A stretch of 64,000 nt of DNA from Acidovorax sp. sic0104 (lineage in GTDB: Bacteria; Pseudomonadota; Gammaproteobacteria; Burkholderiales; Burkholderiaceae_C). Position 1 is the stretch's first letter. Each line of letters starts with the position of its first letter. The stretch spans positions 1 to 64,000 of the forward strand of contig NZ_JAHUWH010000021.1 in the NCBI RefSeq assembly GCF_019219095.1, given 5' to 3'. A program made the position numbers and the translations under genes. This document shows positions 30,753 through 39,312 of the stretch, one piece after another. The notes under the pieces were generated by a model that saw only the letters and a program-made list of their open reading frames with translations, was not told the DNA's origin and searched no databases.

Positions 30753-31185
30753 CCGCGCAGCGCGTGGCGCTTGCGCCCGCGTCTTGGGGGCCGAGCAACG
30801 CGATGGCCCGTGTGGCTGTTTGGATGTTCGGCTGTCCACCCCCTGCTGGCTGCGCCTGAGGCGGGGCGGTTGCGGGGTGGCATGGGCGCCCTAGCGCGCA
30901 TGCTTCGTGTACTGACTCGCCGCAGTTGTCTGAACGGAGCGCCCCAAGGCGCGCAGTGAGTTCTGCGGCGCACCCCGCAACCGCCCCGACGCAGGTTGCC
31001 CCGTAGCGCAGCGCAGGGGTCGCAGACTGGGGGTCGCCTTCTCTTTGGTGACTTTCTCTTGGCGAAGCAAGAGAAAGTTACCGCGCCGCCGGGCGCGCAC
31101 CCCGGCTCCCGCACTCCACACAAGCACACCACCCAATCAGCGAGCCCGCGAGCAGCACCCAGGTTTCGACAAGCTCAACCCAAAC
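30753..31185 (+). repeat. Long repeat element, direct copy A
   Basis: Begins near GCGCCCGCGTCTTGGGGG, continues with ATGGCCCGTGTGGCTGTTTG and CGCCGCAGTTGTCTGAACG, and ends in TTTCGACAAGCTCAACCC. Copy B lies 477-478 bases downstream with high identity. No transposase-like frame is present inside. Confidence 0.85.
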
Positions 31186-31230
31186 GGGCGAGGGGCAAGG
31201 CGCCCCAACTTCGACAGGCCCAGCCCCGCC

Positions 31231-31667
31231 TGCGCAGCGCGCGGCGCATGCGCCCGCGTCTTGGGGGCCGAGCAACGCGATGGCCCGTGTGGCTGTTTGG
31301 ATGTTCGGCTGTCCACCCCCTGCTGGCTGCGCCTGCGGCGGGGCGGTTGCGGGGTGGCATGGGCGCCCTAGCGCGCATGCTTCGTGCACTGACTCGCCGC
31401 AGTTGTCTGAACGAAGCGCCCCAGGCGCGCAGTGAGTTCTGCGGCGCACCCCGCAACCGGCACGACGCAGGTTTGCCCCACAGCGCAGCGCAGGGGTCGC
31501 AGACTGGGGGTCGCCTTTCTTTTGGGTACTTTTCTTTGGCGAAGCAAAGAAGAAGTACCTCGCCCGCCGGGGCGAACTCCCGGCTCCCGCCCTTGAACCA
31601 GGCACACCACCCAATCAGCGAGCCCGCAAGCAGCGCCCAGGTTTCGACAAGCTCAAGCGGAACGGCC
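31231..31667 (+). repeat. Long repeat element, direct copy B
   Basis: A second copy in the same orientation as copy A, with scattered substitutions and small indels. It ends with TTTCGACAAGCTCAAGCGG, just before the TauE/SafE stop region. Confidence 0.85.
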
Positions 31668-31703
31668 GCGCTGCCAAGCCGTCAGGGCTCTGACGGTGTG
31701 CCG

Positions 31704-32459
31704 CTACGCCAGCCGCCCCAGCACCCTGGGCACGCTCGCCACCAGCATCGCCACGCCCGACAACGTCAGCATCCCCAGCACGATCTGCCGGAACCGCGCA
31801 TCGCTGATACCGTGGTACAGCCGGGCGCCCAGCAGCGTGGGCACGAGCATGGCCGGCACCACGATGGCCAGCATGGGCAGCGCCTCGCGGGTGATGAGGC
31901 CCGTCGCGGCGTAGGTGCCGAAGGTCACCAGCAGCATTGCCAGGTTGAAGTTCTGGATGATGGCGCGCTGCACGTCCTTGTCCATGCCGCGCAGGGTGCA
32001 CCACAGCGTGGGCAGCACGCCGGTGAAGCCGCCGATACCGCCCATCACTCCACCCGCCAGGCCCACCACCGCGTCCGCCACGCGCCCGCCGCGGGTGATG
32101 CGGGGCAGTTGCTTGGCCATCAGCATCGCCGGGCACCACAGCACCAGCAGCGTGCCCAGCACCAGCTTGAAGGCGTCCATGTCCAGGCGCGGCAGCACTG
32201 CCACCCCGAGCGGAATGCCCGCCAGACCGCCCAGCACGAAGGGCAGCAGCCGCGCCCTGTCGAAACCCCGGCGCACCGAGAACGCCGCCACCAGCTGGCC
32301 GGTGAGCGCACCGCACACCGTCAGCACCGCCCCCAGGCGCGGCTCCAGCGCCCAGGCCCAGAAAGACATGGCCACCATGCCGAAGCCAAAGCCCGACAGA
32401 CCCTGCACAAAGCCCGCCGCCACGGCCCCCAGGGCCACCACCCACAGCACTGAATCCAT
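31704..32459 (-). CDS. TauE/SafE family permease
   Basis: A 251-residue inner-membrane protein of the TauE/SafE (DUF81) family, associated with export or uptake of sulfite, sulfoacetate and related organosulfur anions. About eight hydrophobic helices are visible, beginning SVLWVVALGAVAAGFVQGLSG, with the family's repeated GxGGG-like motif (LAGGVMGGIGGFTGVLP). The substrate cannot be assigned. No sulfur-metabolism gene lies nearby; its 3' neighbour is the repeat zone. Confidence 0.85.
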   Translation of the reverse strand: MDSVLWVVALGAVAAGFVQGLSGFGFGMVAMSFWAWALEPRLGAVLTVCGALTGQLVAAFSVRRGFDRARLLPFVLGGLAGIPLGVAVLPRLDMDAFKLVLGTLLVLWCPAMLMAKQLPRITRGGRVADAVVGLAGGVMGGIGGFTGVLPTLWCTLRGMDKDVQRAIIQNFNLAMLLVTFGTYAATGLITREALPMLAIVVPAMLVPTLLGARLYHGISDARFRQIVLGMLTLSGVAMLVASVPRVLGRLA

Positions 32460-32727
32460 CGATATTTACTCCCGCCCTGGTTGTCCGTTCCAGCTGTGCA
32501 TTGTGGAGACTTCCCATCAGCAAAGCATCCGCAGTCCAACGCTCAAGCCTGCGCCGAACTGGCGGACCGGCACTGGGTGCGGAGCGCGTGGCAGGCCCCA
32601 TGCGCGAGCAGATCACCGATTGCTTGCCTCGGGCAGGCGTGGCGCCGCCGCGGGCCCGTGTGTGGAAAGCCGCTCGTCCAGGGTCGTCTTGGGTAAATGA
32701 CGTCGGCCAGCGAAGTGCTGACTCCAA

Positions 32728-33564
32728 TCAGAACGCCGCCGTGAGCGGGTTCGGGCCGATGCGCCCATCCGGCTGATCGAGCCGTGCCAGCGCCGCCAGG
32801 TCGTCGGCGTCGAGAGCAAAGTCGAACACGTCCGCGTTCTCGGCGATGCGGCCCGCCTGCACGGACTTCGGGATCACCACATGGCCCATATCGATGTGCC
32901 AGCGCACGATGACCTGGGCCGGCGTCTTGCCGTGTTTGTTCGCCAGCGCGGCAATGGCGGGATCGCTCAGCAACTGGCCCTGGCCCAGCGGGCTCCAGGC
33001 CTGCGTGGCGATGCCGTGCGCGGCGTGGTAACTGCGCAGCACCTGCTGCTGAAAGCGCGGATGCAGCTCGACCTGGTTGAGCACGGGTTTCACGCCGGTT
33101 TCCTGCACCAGGCGCTCCAGGTGCTCGGGCTCGAAGTTGGACACGCCGATGGAGCGAACCCGGCCCTCGCCCTGCAGGCGCACGAAGGCACGCCAGGTGT
33201 CCACGAACAGGCCGCGCGCAGGGCATGGCCAGTGGATGAGGTAAAGGTCGAGCTCCTGCAGTCCCAGCAGCTTCATGCTGGCGTCGAAGGCACGCAGGGT
33301 GGAGTCGAAGCCCTGCTCGGCATTCCAGAGCTTGGTGGTGACGAACACGTCTTCACGCGGCACGCCGCTGGCGCGCAGGCCCTCGCCCACGCCCGCCTCG
33401 TTGCCATAGATGGCAGCGGTGTCCACATGCCGGTACCCCGCCGCCAGAGCGGCCTTCACGGCCTGCGCGGTCTCGTCCGCGGGCGTCTGCCACACGCCCA
33501 GGCCCAGTTGGGGGATGGAGCGTCCGTCATGGAACTGGATGAAGGGATGTCGTGGCTGGGCCAT
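32728..33564 (-). CDS. Aldo/keto reductase
   Basis: A 278-residue NADPH-dependent reductase of the AKR superfamily, close to 2,5-diketo-D-gluconate reductases. The catalytic tetrad is visible: Asp in GYRHVDTAAIYGNE with its Tyr, Lys in VFVTTKLWN, and His in LYLIHWP. The cofactor-binding end reads VIPKSVQAGRIAENADVFDF. The ATG at 33564 has GAGG 10 bases upstream; the longer frame starts in leader DNA. Physiological substrate unknown; such enzymes detoxify reactive aldehydes. Confidence 0.92.
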   Translation of the reverse strand: MAQPRHPFIQFHDGRSIPQLGLGVWQTPADETAQAVKAALAAGYRHVDTAAIYGNEAGVGEGLRASGVPREDVFVTTKLWNAEQGFDSTLRAFDASMKLLGLQELDLYLIHWPCPARGLFVDTWRAFVRLQGEGRVRSIGVSNFEPEHLERLVQETGVKPVLNQVELHPRFQQQVLRSYHAAHGIATQAWSPLGQGQLLSDPAIAALANKHGKTPAQVIVRWHIDMGHVVIPKSVQAGRIAENADVFDFALDADDLAALARLDQPDGRIGPNPLTAAF

Positions 33565-33788
33565 CGGGATGGGTCCTCGGGTTGGGTGGCGGACAGCGCC
33601 GCAGGGCACTGCAGATGGGCCGCGCGCACCGGCAGAGGCACACGGTACGGCAGTTGCCCGGCCATCTTCTCACGCACCGCCAGACCCCACGGCCGGTGTG
33701 CCCACCCAGGGCCGCGGCCTGCACGGCCCGGCCGCCAGGCCTTCGCCTTCACCGTTGCCGTTGCCGTTGCCGTTGCCACGGCACCCAG

Positions 33789-34448
33789 TCAATACAGGGT
33801 TGTGCGCTGCCGTTCGGGCAATGCCTGGTCATAGGCCGCTCCATCGAAGGTGCCCTGCGTGATGGACGCCAGAATGGCGCCAGGCGTCGGCACCGTGCGT
33901 GGAGCGCCGGGCGCCGCCGACTCCCACAGGCGAGAGCGCAGCACCGCGCGCGCGCACTGGAAATACACGGTTTCCACCTCCACCACGACGACGCACCGGG
34001 GGGGCTGGCCACCCATCACGAAGCGCGCCAGCAGTTCTGGCGCCGCGCTGATGCGTGCCCGGCCGTTCACACGCAGGGTCTCGCCCACCCCCGGGATCAG
34101 GAACAGCAGCGCCACGCGCGGATCGGTCAGGATGTTGCGCAGGCTGTCGGCGCGGTTGTTGCCGCGGCGCTCCGGCAGCAGCAGGGTCCGGTCGTCCAGC
34201 AGTTGCACGAAACCGGGCGGGTCTCCGCGCGGAGACGCATCCAGGCCGCCCGGGCCGATGGTGGCCAGCACCGCAAACGGCGAAGCCTCGATCATCGCGC
34301 GGTAGGCAGGGTGCACATACGGCACCTCCTTGCGCAGCGACGCATCGCTGAGCGGCCCGAGCAGCGCTTCCAGGCGCGCCACGGTGTCAATGGCGTGGGG
34401 GTCATCTGCCGGCTGCGCGGCGGTGTTCGGGCGGGTGGTATCGGTCAC
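33789..34448 (-). CDS. FMN-binding split-barrel (PNPOx-like) protein
   Basis: A 219-residue protein with a pyridoxamine 5'-phosphate oxidase-like fold, closest in feel to the MSMEG_1061 subgroup. Core blocks are FAVLATIGPGGLDASPRGDP, RRGNNRADSLRNIL and VALLFLIPGVGETLRVNGRA, typical for flavin or deazaflavin binding. A GTG at 34448 preceded by AGAGGA gives the most likely start; the frame upstream shows no family similarity. It probably reduces a small molecule using bound flavin, but no substrate can be named. It is 340 bases... from the aldo/keto reductase start only by a 224-base gap containing a short CGTTGC hexamer repeat near 33751-33776. Confidence 0.85.
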   Translation of the reverse strand: MTDTTRPNTAAQPADDPHAIDTVARLEALLGPLSDASLRKEVPYVHPAYRAMIEASPFAVLATIGPGGLDASPRGDPPGFVQLLDDRTLLLPERRGNNRADSLRNILTDPRVALLFLIPGVGETLRVNGRARISAAPELLARFVMGGQPPRCVVVVEVETVYFQCARAVLRSRLWESAAPGAPRTVPTPGAILASITQGTFDGAAYDQALPERQRTTLY

Positions 34449-34668
34449 GGCATCCTCTGTCAGGGCGGGCTCGGTCAGGGCCGCAGGCTCCGGGCTGGGG
34501 TCGATGCCGCTGCGGGCTGTGCATCTCGGCCTCGATTTTGCAGCCTGGGCGCCTGGTCCATTTCTTTTCGGCGATCGGATGCGCCCATGCCCATGCAAGC
34601 AGCCGGAGCGCCAGAACTCCGAGTTCATCCGCCCGATTTTCCATCCGCACTTCGGGCCAGCGCCTGGC

Positions 34669-35268
34669 TCAGCGTGCCGGGCGCAGCTTCACGCCCGGAA
34701 AATCCACCGGCACCGCCAGCGCCACGTTCAGGTAGTTGGTGAACAGGTTCAGCGCCACATGGGCCACTGTCTCGACGATGTGTTCATCGCTCAGGCCCTG
34801 GTCGCGCAGCGCCTGCACATCGGCAGCATCAACCTGGCCGCGCTGGTCCACAAGCTGCACGGCAAAGCGCAGCACGGCTGCGGTGCGCGGGTCGGCCGAC
34901 TCGCCCGCCTGCGCGGCAGCCAGGGCCTCGCCGCTCACGCCGGCCTTGCGGCCGAGCGCCGTGTGCGCTGCCAGGCAATAGTCGCAGGCATTGCGGTTGG
35001 CCACGGCCACGGCGATCTGCTCGCCCAGCGCGGCACCGATGACACCGCCACCCAGCGCGCCGAAGGCGCTCCACATGCTCTGCAACGCAGCTGGCGAATG
35101 GGCCACCGCGCGGAACATGTTGGGCGTGGTGCCGAAGGCGCCGTGGATCTGGTCGAGCAGCGTGCGGGCCTGGCCCGAGGCCGTGGCGCGGTCGACCAGC
35201 GGGACGCGCGCGGCGGCGGATGCAGCGGATGCGGAGGTGGAGGTGGAGACGAAGGCAACGCTGGACAT
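34669..35268 (-). CDS. AhpD-like carboxymuconolactone decarboxylase family protein
   Basis: A 199-residue protein with the CxxC-x3-H motif of the AhpD family, in NACDYCLAAHTALG near residue 92, which supports a thiol peroxidase role. The PNMFRAVAHSPAAL stretch before it is typical of the uncharacterised 'peroxidase-related' subgroup. The ATG at 35268 has an AGGA site 8 bases upstream. It is transcribed away from an AraC-type regulator gene, which probably controls it. Confidence 0.9.
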   Translation of the reverse strand: MSSVAFVSTSTSASAASAAARVPLVDRATASGQARTLLDQIHGAFGTTPNMFRAVAHSPAALQSMWSAFGALGGGVIGAALGEQIAVAVANRNACDYCLAAHTALGRKAGVSGEALAAAQAGESADPRTAAVLRFAVQLVDQRGQVDAADVQALRDQGLSDEHIVETVAHVALNLFTNYLNVALAVPVDFPGVKLRPAR

Positions 35269-35376
35269 GGTTTTTTCCTTGAGAAGGCGATGAGAGGGTG
35301 GCAGGCCGGCGACTTGCCGACACGGGTGCTTGAACACAGCACCCTTGCAGTGTCCGCCCCAAACCAATACCATTTG

Positions 35377-35396
35377 GAATCAATAATCCATGATTC
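35377..35396. promoter_or_regulatory. Possible operator in the AhpD-like/AraC divergent gap
   Basis: Inverted repeat GAATCA (35377-35382) and TGATTC (35391-35396) with an 8-base spacer, in an unusually AT-rich patch of the 147-base divergent gap. It could bind the AraC protein; this rests on position and symmetry only. Confidence 0.35.
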
Positions 35397-35415
35397 ATAC
35401 CAATTCATCCAAACC

Positions 35416-36318
35416 ATGCCCAAAACGCCAACCCAGCCCGGCGATAACGCGGCCCGCTCGCCCGCGCCGTTTGACCGGCTGTCATCGCTGCTGGAGCGGT
35501 TTCGGGTACGGGCACACCTTTTCCACACCGGGCCGCTGTGCGGGGTGACGCATTTCGCGGCAGCGCCAGGACGGGGTTTTCTGCACGTGCTGCGGCGCGG
35601 CGAGATGTTGGTGACGCACCAGCCATTGGCGGGCCCGCCCGAGCGCCTGGCAGTGCGCGAGCCCAGCCTGCTGTTCTATGCGCGGCCGCTGGAGCACTTC
35701 TTTCACAACGCGCCGGTCGATGGCTCGGACTTCACCTGCGCCGCGCTGGACTTCGAGGGCGGCGCCAGCCATCCGCTGGCACGCGCCCTCCCCCCTTTGG
35801 TGCTGTTGCCCCTGGCCAGCGTGCAGGGCCTGCAGCAGGCGCTGGACCTGCTGTTCGCCGAGACCGACCGCCTGCGCTGTGGCCACCGTGTGCTGGCCGA
35901 CAGGCTTTTCGAAGTGGTGCTGCTGCAGTTGCTGCGCTGGTTGCTGGACCACCCCGACGAAGCGCGCATGCCCCCCGGCCTGCTCACGGGTCTGGCCGAC
36001 CCGCGCCTGGCGCGCACACTGACGGCCCTGCACGATGCGCCGGGCCAGGCATGGAGCCTGGAGCAGATGGCCGCGCAGGCCGGGATGTCGCGCAGCGCAT
36101 TCGCGGCCCGCTTCAAGGCGGTGGTGGGCGAGACACCGGCGGACTACCTGGCCCACTGGCGGTTGACGCTGGCGCAGGCGCACCTGCGCGCAGGCCGGTC
36201 GCTCAAATCCATTGCGCAGGAGCTGGGTTATGCCAACCCGTCAGCTCTCTCGCGCGTGTTCGCACAAAAGCTGGGGCTGCCGCCGCGCGCCTGGCTCGAC
36301 GGGCTCGAAGCCGCTTGA
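35416..36318 (+). CDS. AraC family transcriptional regulator
   Basis: A 300-residue regulator. The N-terminal half is a cupin-type sensor of the AraC_binding_2/cupin_6 kind (HTGPLCGVTHFAAAPGRGFLHVLRRG). The C-terminal 100 residues carry two helix-turn-helix units, the first in LEQMAAQAGMSRSAFAARF and the second in LKSIAQELGYANPSALSRVF. The start is an ATG at 35416; a much longer upstream frame runs antisense through two other genes and is spurious. Its divergent neighbour is the AhpD-like gene. Confidence 0.92.
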   Translation: MPKTPTQPGDNAARSPAPFDRLSSLLERFRVRAHLFHTGPLCGVTHFAAAPGRGFLHVLRRGEMLVTHQPLAGPPERLAVREPSLLFYARPLEHFFHNAPVDGSDFTCAALDFEGGASHPLARALPPLVLLPLASVQGLQQALDLLFAETDRLRCGHRVLADRLFEVVLLQLLRWLLDHPDEARMPPGLLTGLADPRLARTLTALHDAPGQAWSLEQMAAQAGMSRSAFAARFKAVVGETPADYLAHWRLTLAQAHLRAGRSLKSIAQELGYANPSALSRVFAQKLGLPPRAWLDGLEAA

Positions 36319-36366
36319 GCGGCACCGAGGGCCTGCCCGCACCCAGCTCTGCCTTTTCCGCCAGTC

Positions 36367-36433
36367 ATTTGATATAAAAACTGGCCCAACCGCTTCATGC
36401 GCCTGCGCAAAGAGCTATCAAAAATATAGCAAA
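36367..36433. repeat. Dispersed short repeat, reverse orientation
   Basis: Reads ATTTGATATAAAAACTGGCC ... AGAGCTATCAAAAATATAGC, matching the 52258-52335 and 28152-28216 sequences read in the opposite direction. Lies between convergent araC-type and diguanylate cyclase genes. Confidence 0.5.
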
Positions 36434-36478
36434 TAACAACGAGTGCATCGCGGGGACACCCGATACCTTGCCCTGCCG

Positions 36479-38152
36479 CTAAAGCCGACGGCGATGGCTT
36501 TGCTTGGCCCGGTACATGGCGGCATCGGCATTGGCCAGCAAGGTGTGCGGATCCTGCGCATCGCGGGGGAACAGGCTCACCCCGATGCTGGGGCGAACGG
36601 GCAGCGGACGCCCCTCGATGCTCAAGGGCACGTGGAAGGCGCGCTCCAGCTTGGAGGCGATCTGCCCGGCCGCCTCTTCGGAGTCGACGTTCTCGCACAG
36701 CACCGTGAACTCATCACCCGCCAGCCGCGCCACCGTGTCGGCCTGGCGCACCGCGCCCATGATGGTGCGGGCTGCGGCCTGCAGCACGAGGTCGCCCACG
36801 GCGTGGCCGTGCACATCGTTGATGCGCTTGAAGTCGTCAAGGTCCACGTACAGCAGCGCGCAGTCGCGGCCGCTGCGGCGCGACAGCTCCAGCGCCTGCG
36901 CCAGGCGCTGCTCGAACATGCGCCGGTTGGGCAGGCCGGTCAGGGCATCGTGGTGCGCCAGATGGGCCATGGCGTCGCGGCTGGCGTTGAGCTCGGTGAT
37001 CTGCCGGCCGATCTGCTGCTCCATGTCGTGAAAGCTGCGCGCCAACTCGCCAATCTCGTCCTCGCGCTTCAAGGGCAGGTCGCTGTGGGCCCGGCCCTGC
37101 GAGAACGCTTGCGCGGCGCGCACCATGGCCTGCAGCGGCCCGGTGACCAGGCGCGACACCCAGGCAGCCAGCAGCACGCCCACGGCGCTGAGCACCAGCA
37201 GGATCTTGAAGATGCTGCGGCCCAGCTCCAGCACCTCGCCCTGCACGGCGGCCATCGGCTGCGAAAGGCCCACCACCATGAACCGCTCTTCGCTCTGGCG
37301 CCCGAACGGCATGCGCACGAACGAGAACACGCGGGCCTCCTGATCGTCGGTGCCCGGCAGGCTGAAGACAGCTTCCTCCCGCACGCCGCTGACCAGCGCG
37401 GCGGCGGGGGCGAAGGCGTCCTGAACGAGGATGCGCTGGCCCCGGTCGAACCCGAAGGCCTGGGTGGAATCTGGATGCACGAGGAAGTCGCCCCAGCGGT
37501 TGCTCAAGAAGAATCCATAGGGCGCCGGGAGCGCGGAATTGAAGTTGCGCAGGAACTGCTGCGCAGCCACCCGCACCACCACCACGCCCCGCACCTGCCC
37601 GGCGCGCACCACCGGAGAAGCCATGCTGAACACCGGCAGAGCCTCGGCATCGGCAGCGCCTTCGTGGTTGATGCCGAACTCCGACACATAGACCTCGCCC
37701 ACACCCAGCGCGAGGGTTTCGAACACGAAGGGAAAGTGCGCCTTCTCCTGCAGTTCCTCGTCGGCCGCGCGCATCCACGCGTCGCCCTTGCGGTCGATGC
37801 GCACCTGCTCCAGGCCGAAGTCCTGCGCGCCGATGTAACGGATCTGCAGGTAGCTGGGGTGGGCCACCAGGCTGGCGCGAAACACATCGGCCAGCACGTT
37901 GCGGTCCTGCTCGATGGCGGCCACGCTGGCCAGAAAGGCGGCGTCGCGCGCCACCGTGCCAAAACCCGCCTGCATGTGCCGCGCCAGCACCTGGGTGGTG
38001 GCCAGCAGGGCCTGCTCGGCCCGCCCCTGGAGGCGGGCCCGGCTGGACTCGAAGATGTAGTAGCCCGCCAGCACGGCGGCGAACATGCTGAACGAAGCGA
38101 GCAGCACCGCCAGGCGCAGCGCCATGCCCCATTTCAGGCCAAACGTCCGCAT
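36479..38152 (-). CDS. Membrane diguanylate cyclase with periplasmic sensor domain
   Basis: A 557-residue protein: transmembrane helix at about 8-32, a periplasmic domain of about 270 residues that looks like a double CACHE (dCache) sensor, a second helix near 310-330, a HAMP linker (SRLVTGPLQAMVRAAQAFSQG), then GGDEF. The active site reads AGDEF at 478-482, a tolerated variant, with an RxxD inhibitory site (RQAD) before it. There is no EAL domain. The ATG at 38152 overlaps the stop of the upstream binding-protein gene by one base (TGATG), suggesting that the two proteins function together. Confidence 0.9.
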   Translation of the reverse strand: MRTFGLKWGMALRLAVLLASFSMFAAVLAGYYIFESSRARLQGRAEQALLATTQVLARHMQAGFGTVARDAAFLASVAAIEQDRNVLADVFRASLVAHPSYLQIRYIGAQDFGLEQVRIDRKGDAWMRAADEELQEKAHFPFVFETLALGVGEVYVSEFGINHEGAADAEALPVFSMASPVVRAGQVRGVVVVRVAAQQFLRNFNSALPAPYGFFLSNRWGDFLVHPDSTQAFGFDRGQRILVQDAFAPAAALVSGVREEAVFSLPGTDDQEARVFSFVRMPFGRQSEERFMVVGLSQPMAAVQGEVLELGRSIFKILLVLSAVGVLLAAWVSRLVTGPLQAMVRAAQAFSQGRAHSDLPLKREDEIGELARSFHDMEQQIGRQITELNASRDAMAHLAHHDALTGLPNRRMFEQRLAQALELSRRSGRDCALLYVDLDDFKRINDVHGHAVGDLVLQAAARTIMGAVRQADTVARLAGDEFTVLCENVDSEEAAGQIASKLERAFHVPLSIEGRPLPVRPSIGVSLFPRDAQDPHTLLANADAAMYRAKQSHRRRL

Positions 38153-39225
38153 CAGAACCTCGCGGGCCGGTCGCCCGACAGGATGCGCTGCCACAGTTGT
38201 GCGCGGCGGGCCTCGTCTTCCACTGGCTCCAGCCACACGATGGCGCCGGCAGGCGCATCGCCGGACAGTGCGGGCGGCTCCTCCAGCGTGTTGGCCAGGC
38301 CCTGGCGCCGCGTGAGCTCACGGCTCACCGACGGCTCGAGCATGTAGTTGATCCACTCTGCCGCCAGGCCCGCCTGCGTGGAGCGGCGGGTGATGGCCCA
38401 GCAGTCAAGCCATGCCAGCGCTCCCTCGCGCGGCACCACGTAGCCCACGTCCAGCCCTGCATCGCGCAGCTGCTTGAGCTGCTGCTGGCCATAGTTGGCA
38501 TGCATGACCGCGATGCGGTGCTTGCGAAAAAGCTCCAGCGATTCCTCGGGCAGGCTGTAGAAAGAGCGCACATTGCGCCGCAGAGCGACGAGATCCCGGG
38601 CCAGCGGTCCGAACTGGCTGGCGGCGATGTTGAAAGGTGGCAACCCCCGATTCATCGCGGCCAGCGAGAACCCATGGCTGCTGCCGTCGAACGCCAGCAC
38701 CCGGCCGCGCCAGCGAGGGTCCCACAGTACCCCGATGGACTGCGGTGCAACGGTGAACTGCTGGCGGTCGTAGATGAGCCCCATCTCGGAATAGGTGTAG
38801 GGCATGCCGTACACATCCGTGCCCTGCGCGATGCCGGCGATGGACTGCAGGTTGCGAAAGCGCGGCAACTGGCGCTGGGTGTTCGGAATGTTGCTCAGCG
38901 GCAACGGCGCCAACAGCCGCCGGGCCACCAGGCGGGCGATTTCTGCCGTGTTGGCGGCCACCAGGTCGAAGCCCGGAGTGGTCAGGCTCGTCAGCTTGGC
39001 CCGCAGCACATCGTCGGACGCCACCGTGGTGATCTCCACCTTCACGCCCTGGCGCTTCTCGAAGGTGGCCACGATGTCGGGATCGGCATAGCCCGGCCAG
39101 GACAGCACCCGCAGCACCGTGGCGGCCCGCGCCGGCAGGGGGCGCCCAAGCGCCACGGCCAGGGGCAGCAGCACAGCCACATCCCTGCGCCGCAGTTGCC
39201 GCGCCGAAGCGCCGAATGCGTACAT
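38152..39225 (-). CDS. Periplasmic PotD-like substrate-binding protein
   Basis: A 357-residue extracellular solute-binding protein of the spermidine/putrescine (PotD/PotF) type. An Arg-rich signal peptide (RQLRRRDVAVLLPLAVALG, possible Tat) ends near residue 34 in PARAATVL, followed by the mature start LRVLSWPGYADPDIVATFEK. Conserved blocks include YGMPYTYSEMGLIYDR. No ABC permease or ATPase gene accompanies it; instead it overlaps a membrane diguanylate cyclase gene. An ATG at 39252 is an alternative start; 39225 has AAGGTGG 6 bases upstream. Ligand likely a polyamine, by family inference only. Confidence 0.88.
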   Translation of the reverse strand: MYAFGASARQLRRRDVAVLLPLAVALGRPLPARAATVLRVLSWPGYADPDIVATFEKRQGVKVEITTVASDDVLRAKLTSLTTPGFDLVAANTAEIARLVARRLLAPLPLSNIPNTQRQLPRFRNLQSIAGIAQGTDVYGMPYTYSEMGLIYDRQQFTVAPQSIGVLWDPRWRGRVLAFDGSSHGFSLAAMNRGLPPFNIAASQFGPLARDLVALRRNVRSFYSLPEESLELFRKHRIAVMHANYGQQQLKQLRDAGLDVGYVVPREGALAWLDCWAITRRSTQAGLAAEWINYMLEPSVSRELTRRQGLANTLEEPPALSGDAPAGAIVWLEPVEDEARRAQLWQRILSGDRPARF

Positions 39226-39312
39226 TGCCCGCCACCTTGCCGTCGCCACCATGCCGAAAGCCCCGTTTCCGCAATATCTGGTAACAAACAGTTTACGCGG
39301 ACAATACCCCGC

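Larger units (their letters stand above)
30153..31703. other. Repeat-built non-coding zone of 1.5 kb
   Basis: No credible gene. Many open frames exist on both strands but they are Arg/Pro/Cys-rich, repeat one another, and have no codon-usage or family support. The DNA is explained by a 44-bp tandem array followed by three copies of one long element, the first inverted (separate entries). It separates ggt from the convergent TauE/SafE gene. Confidence 0.8.

Noticed and set aside
30376..31614. Many open frames of 60-180 codons on both strands between ggt and the TauE/SafE gene.
   Set aside because: They are Arg/Pro/Cys-rich, repeat each other because the DNA repeats, and lie across the palindrome. 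No family resemblance or ribosome site supports them.
33751..33780. A CGTTGC hexamer repeat near the aldo/keto reductase gene.
   Set aside because: Only about four units in intergenic DNA; a simple low-complexity run with no visible function.
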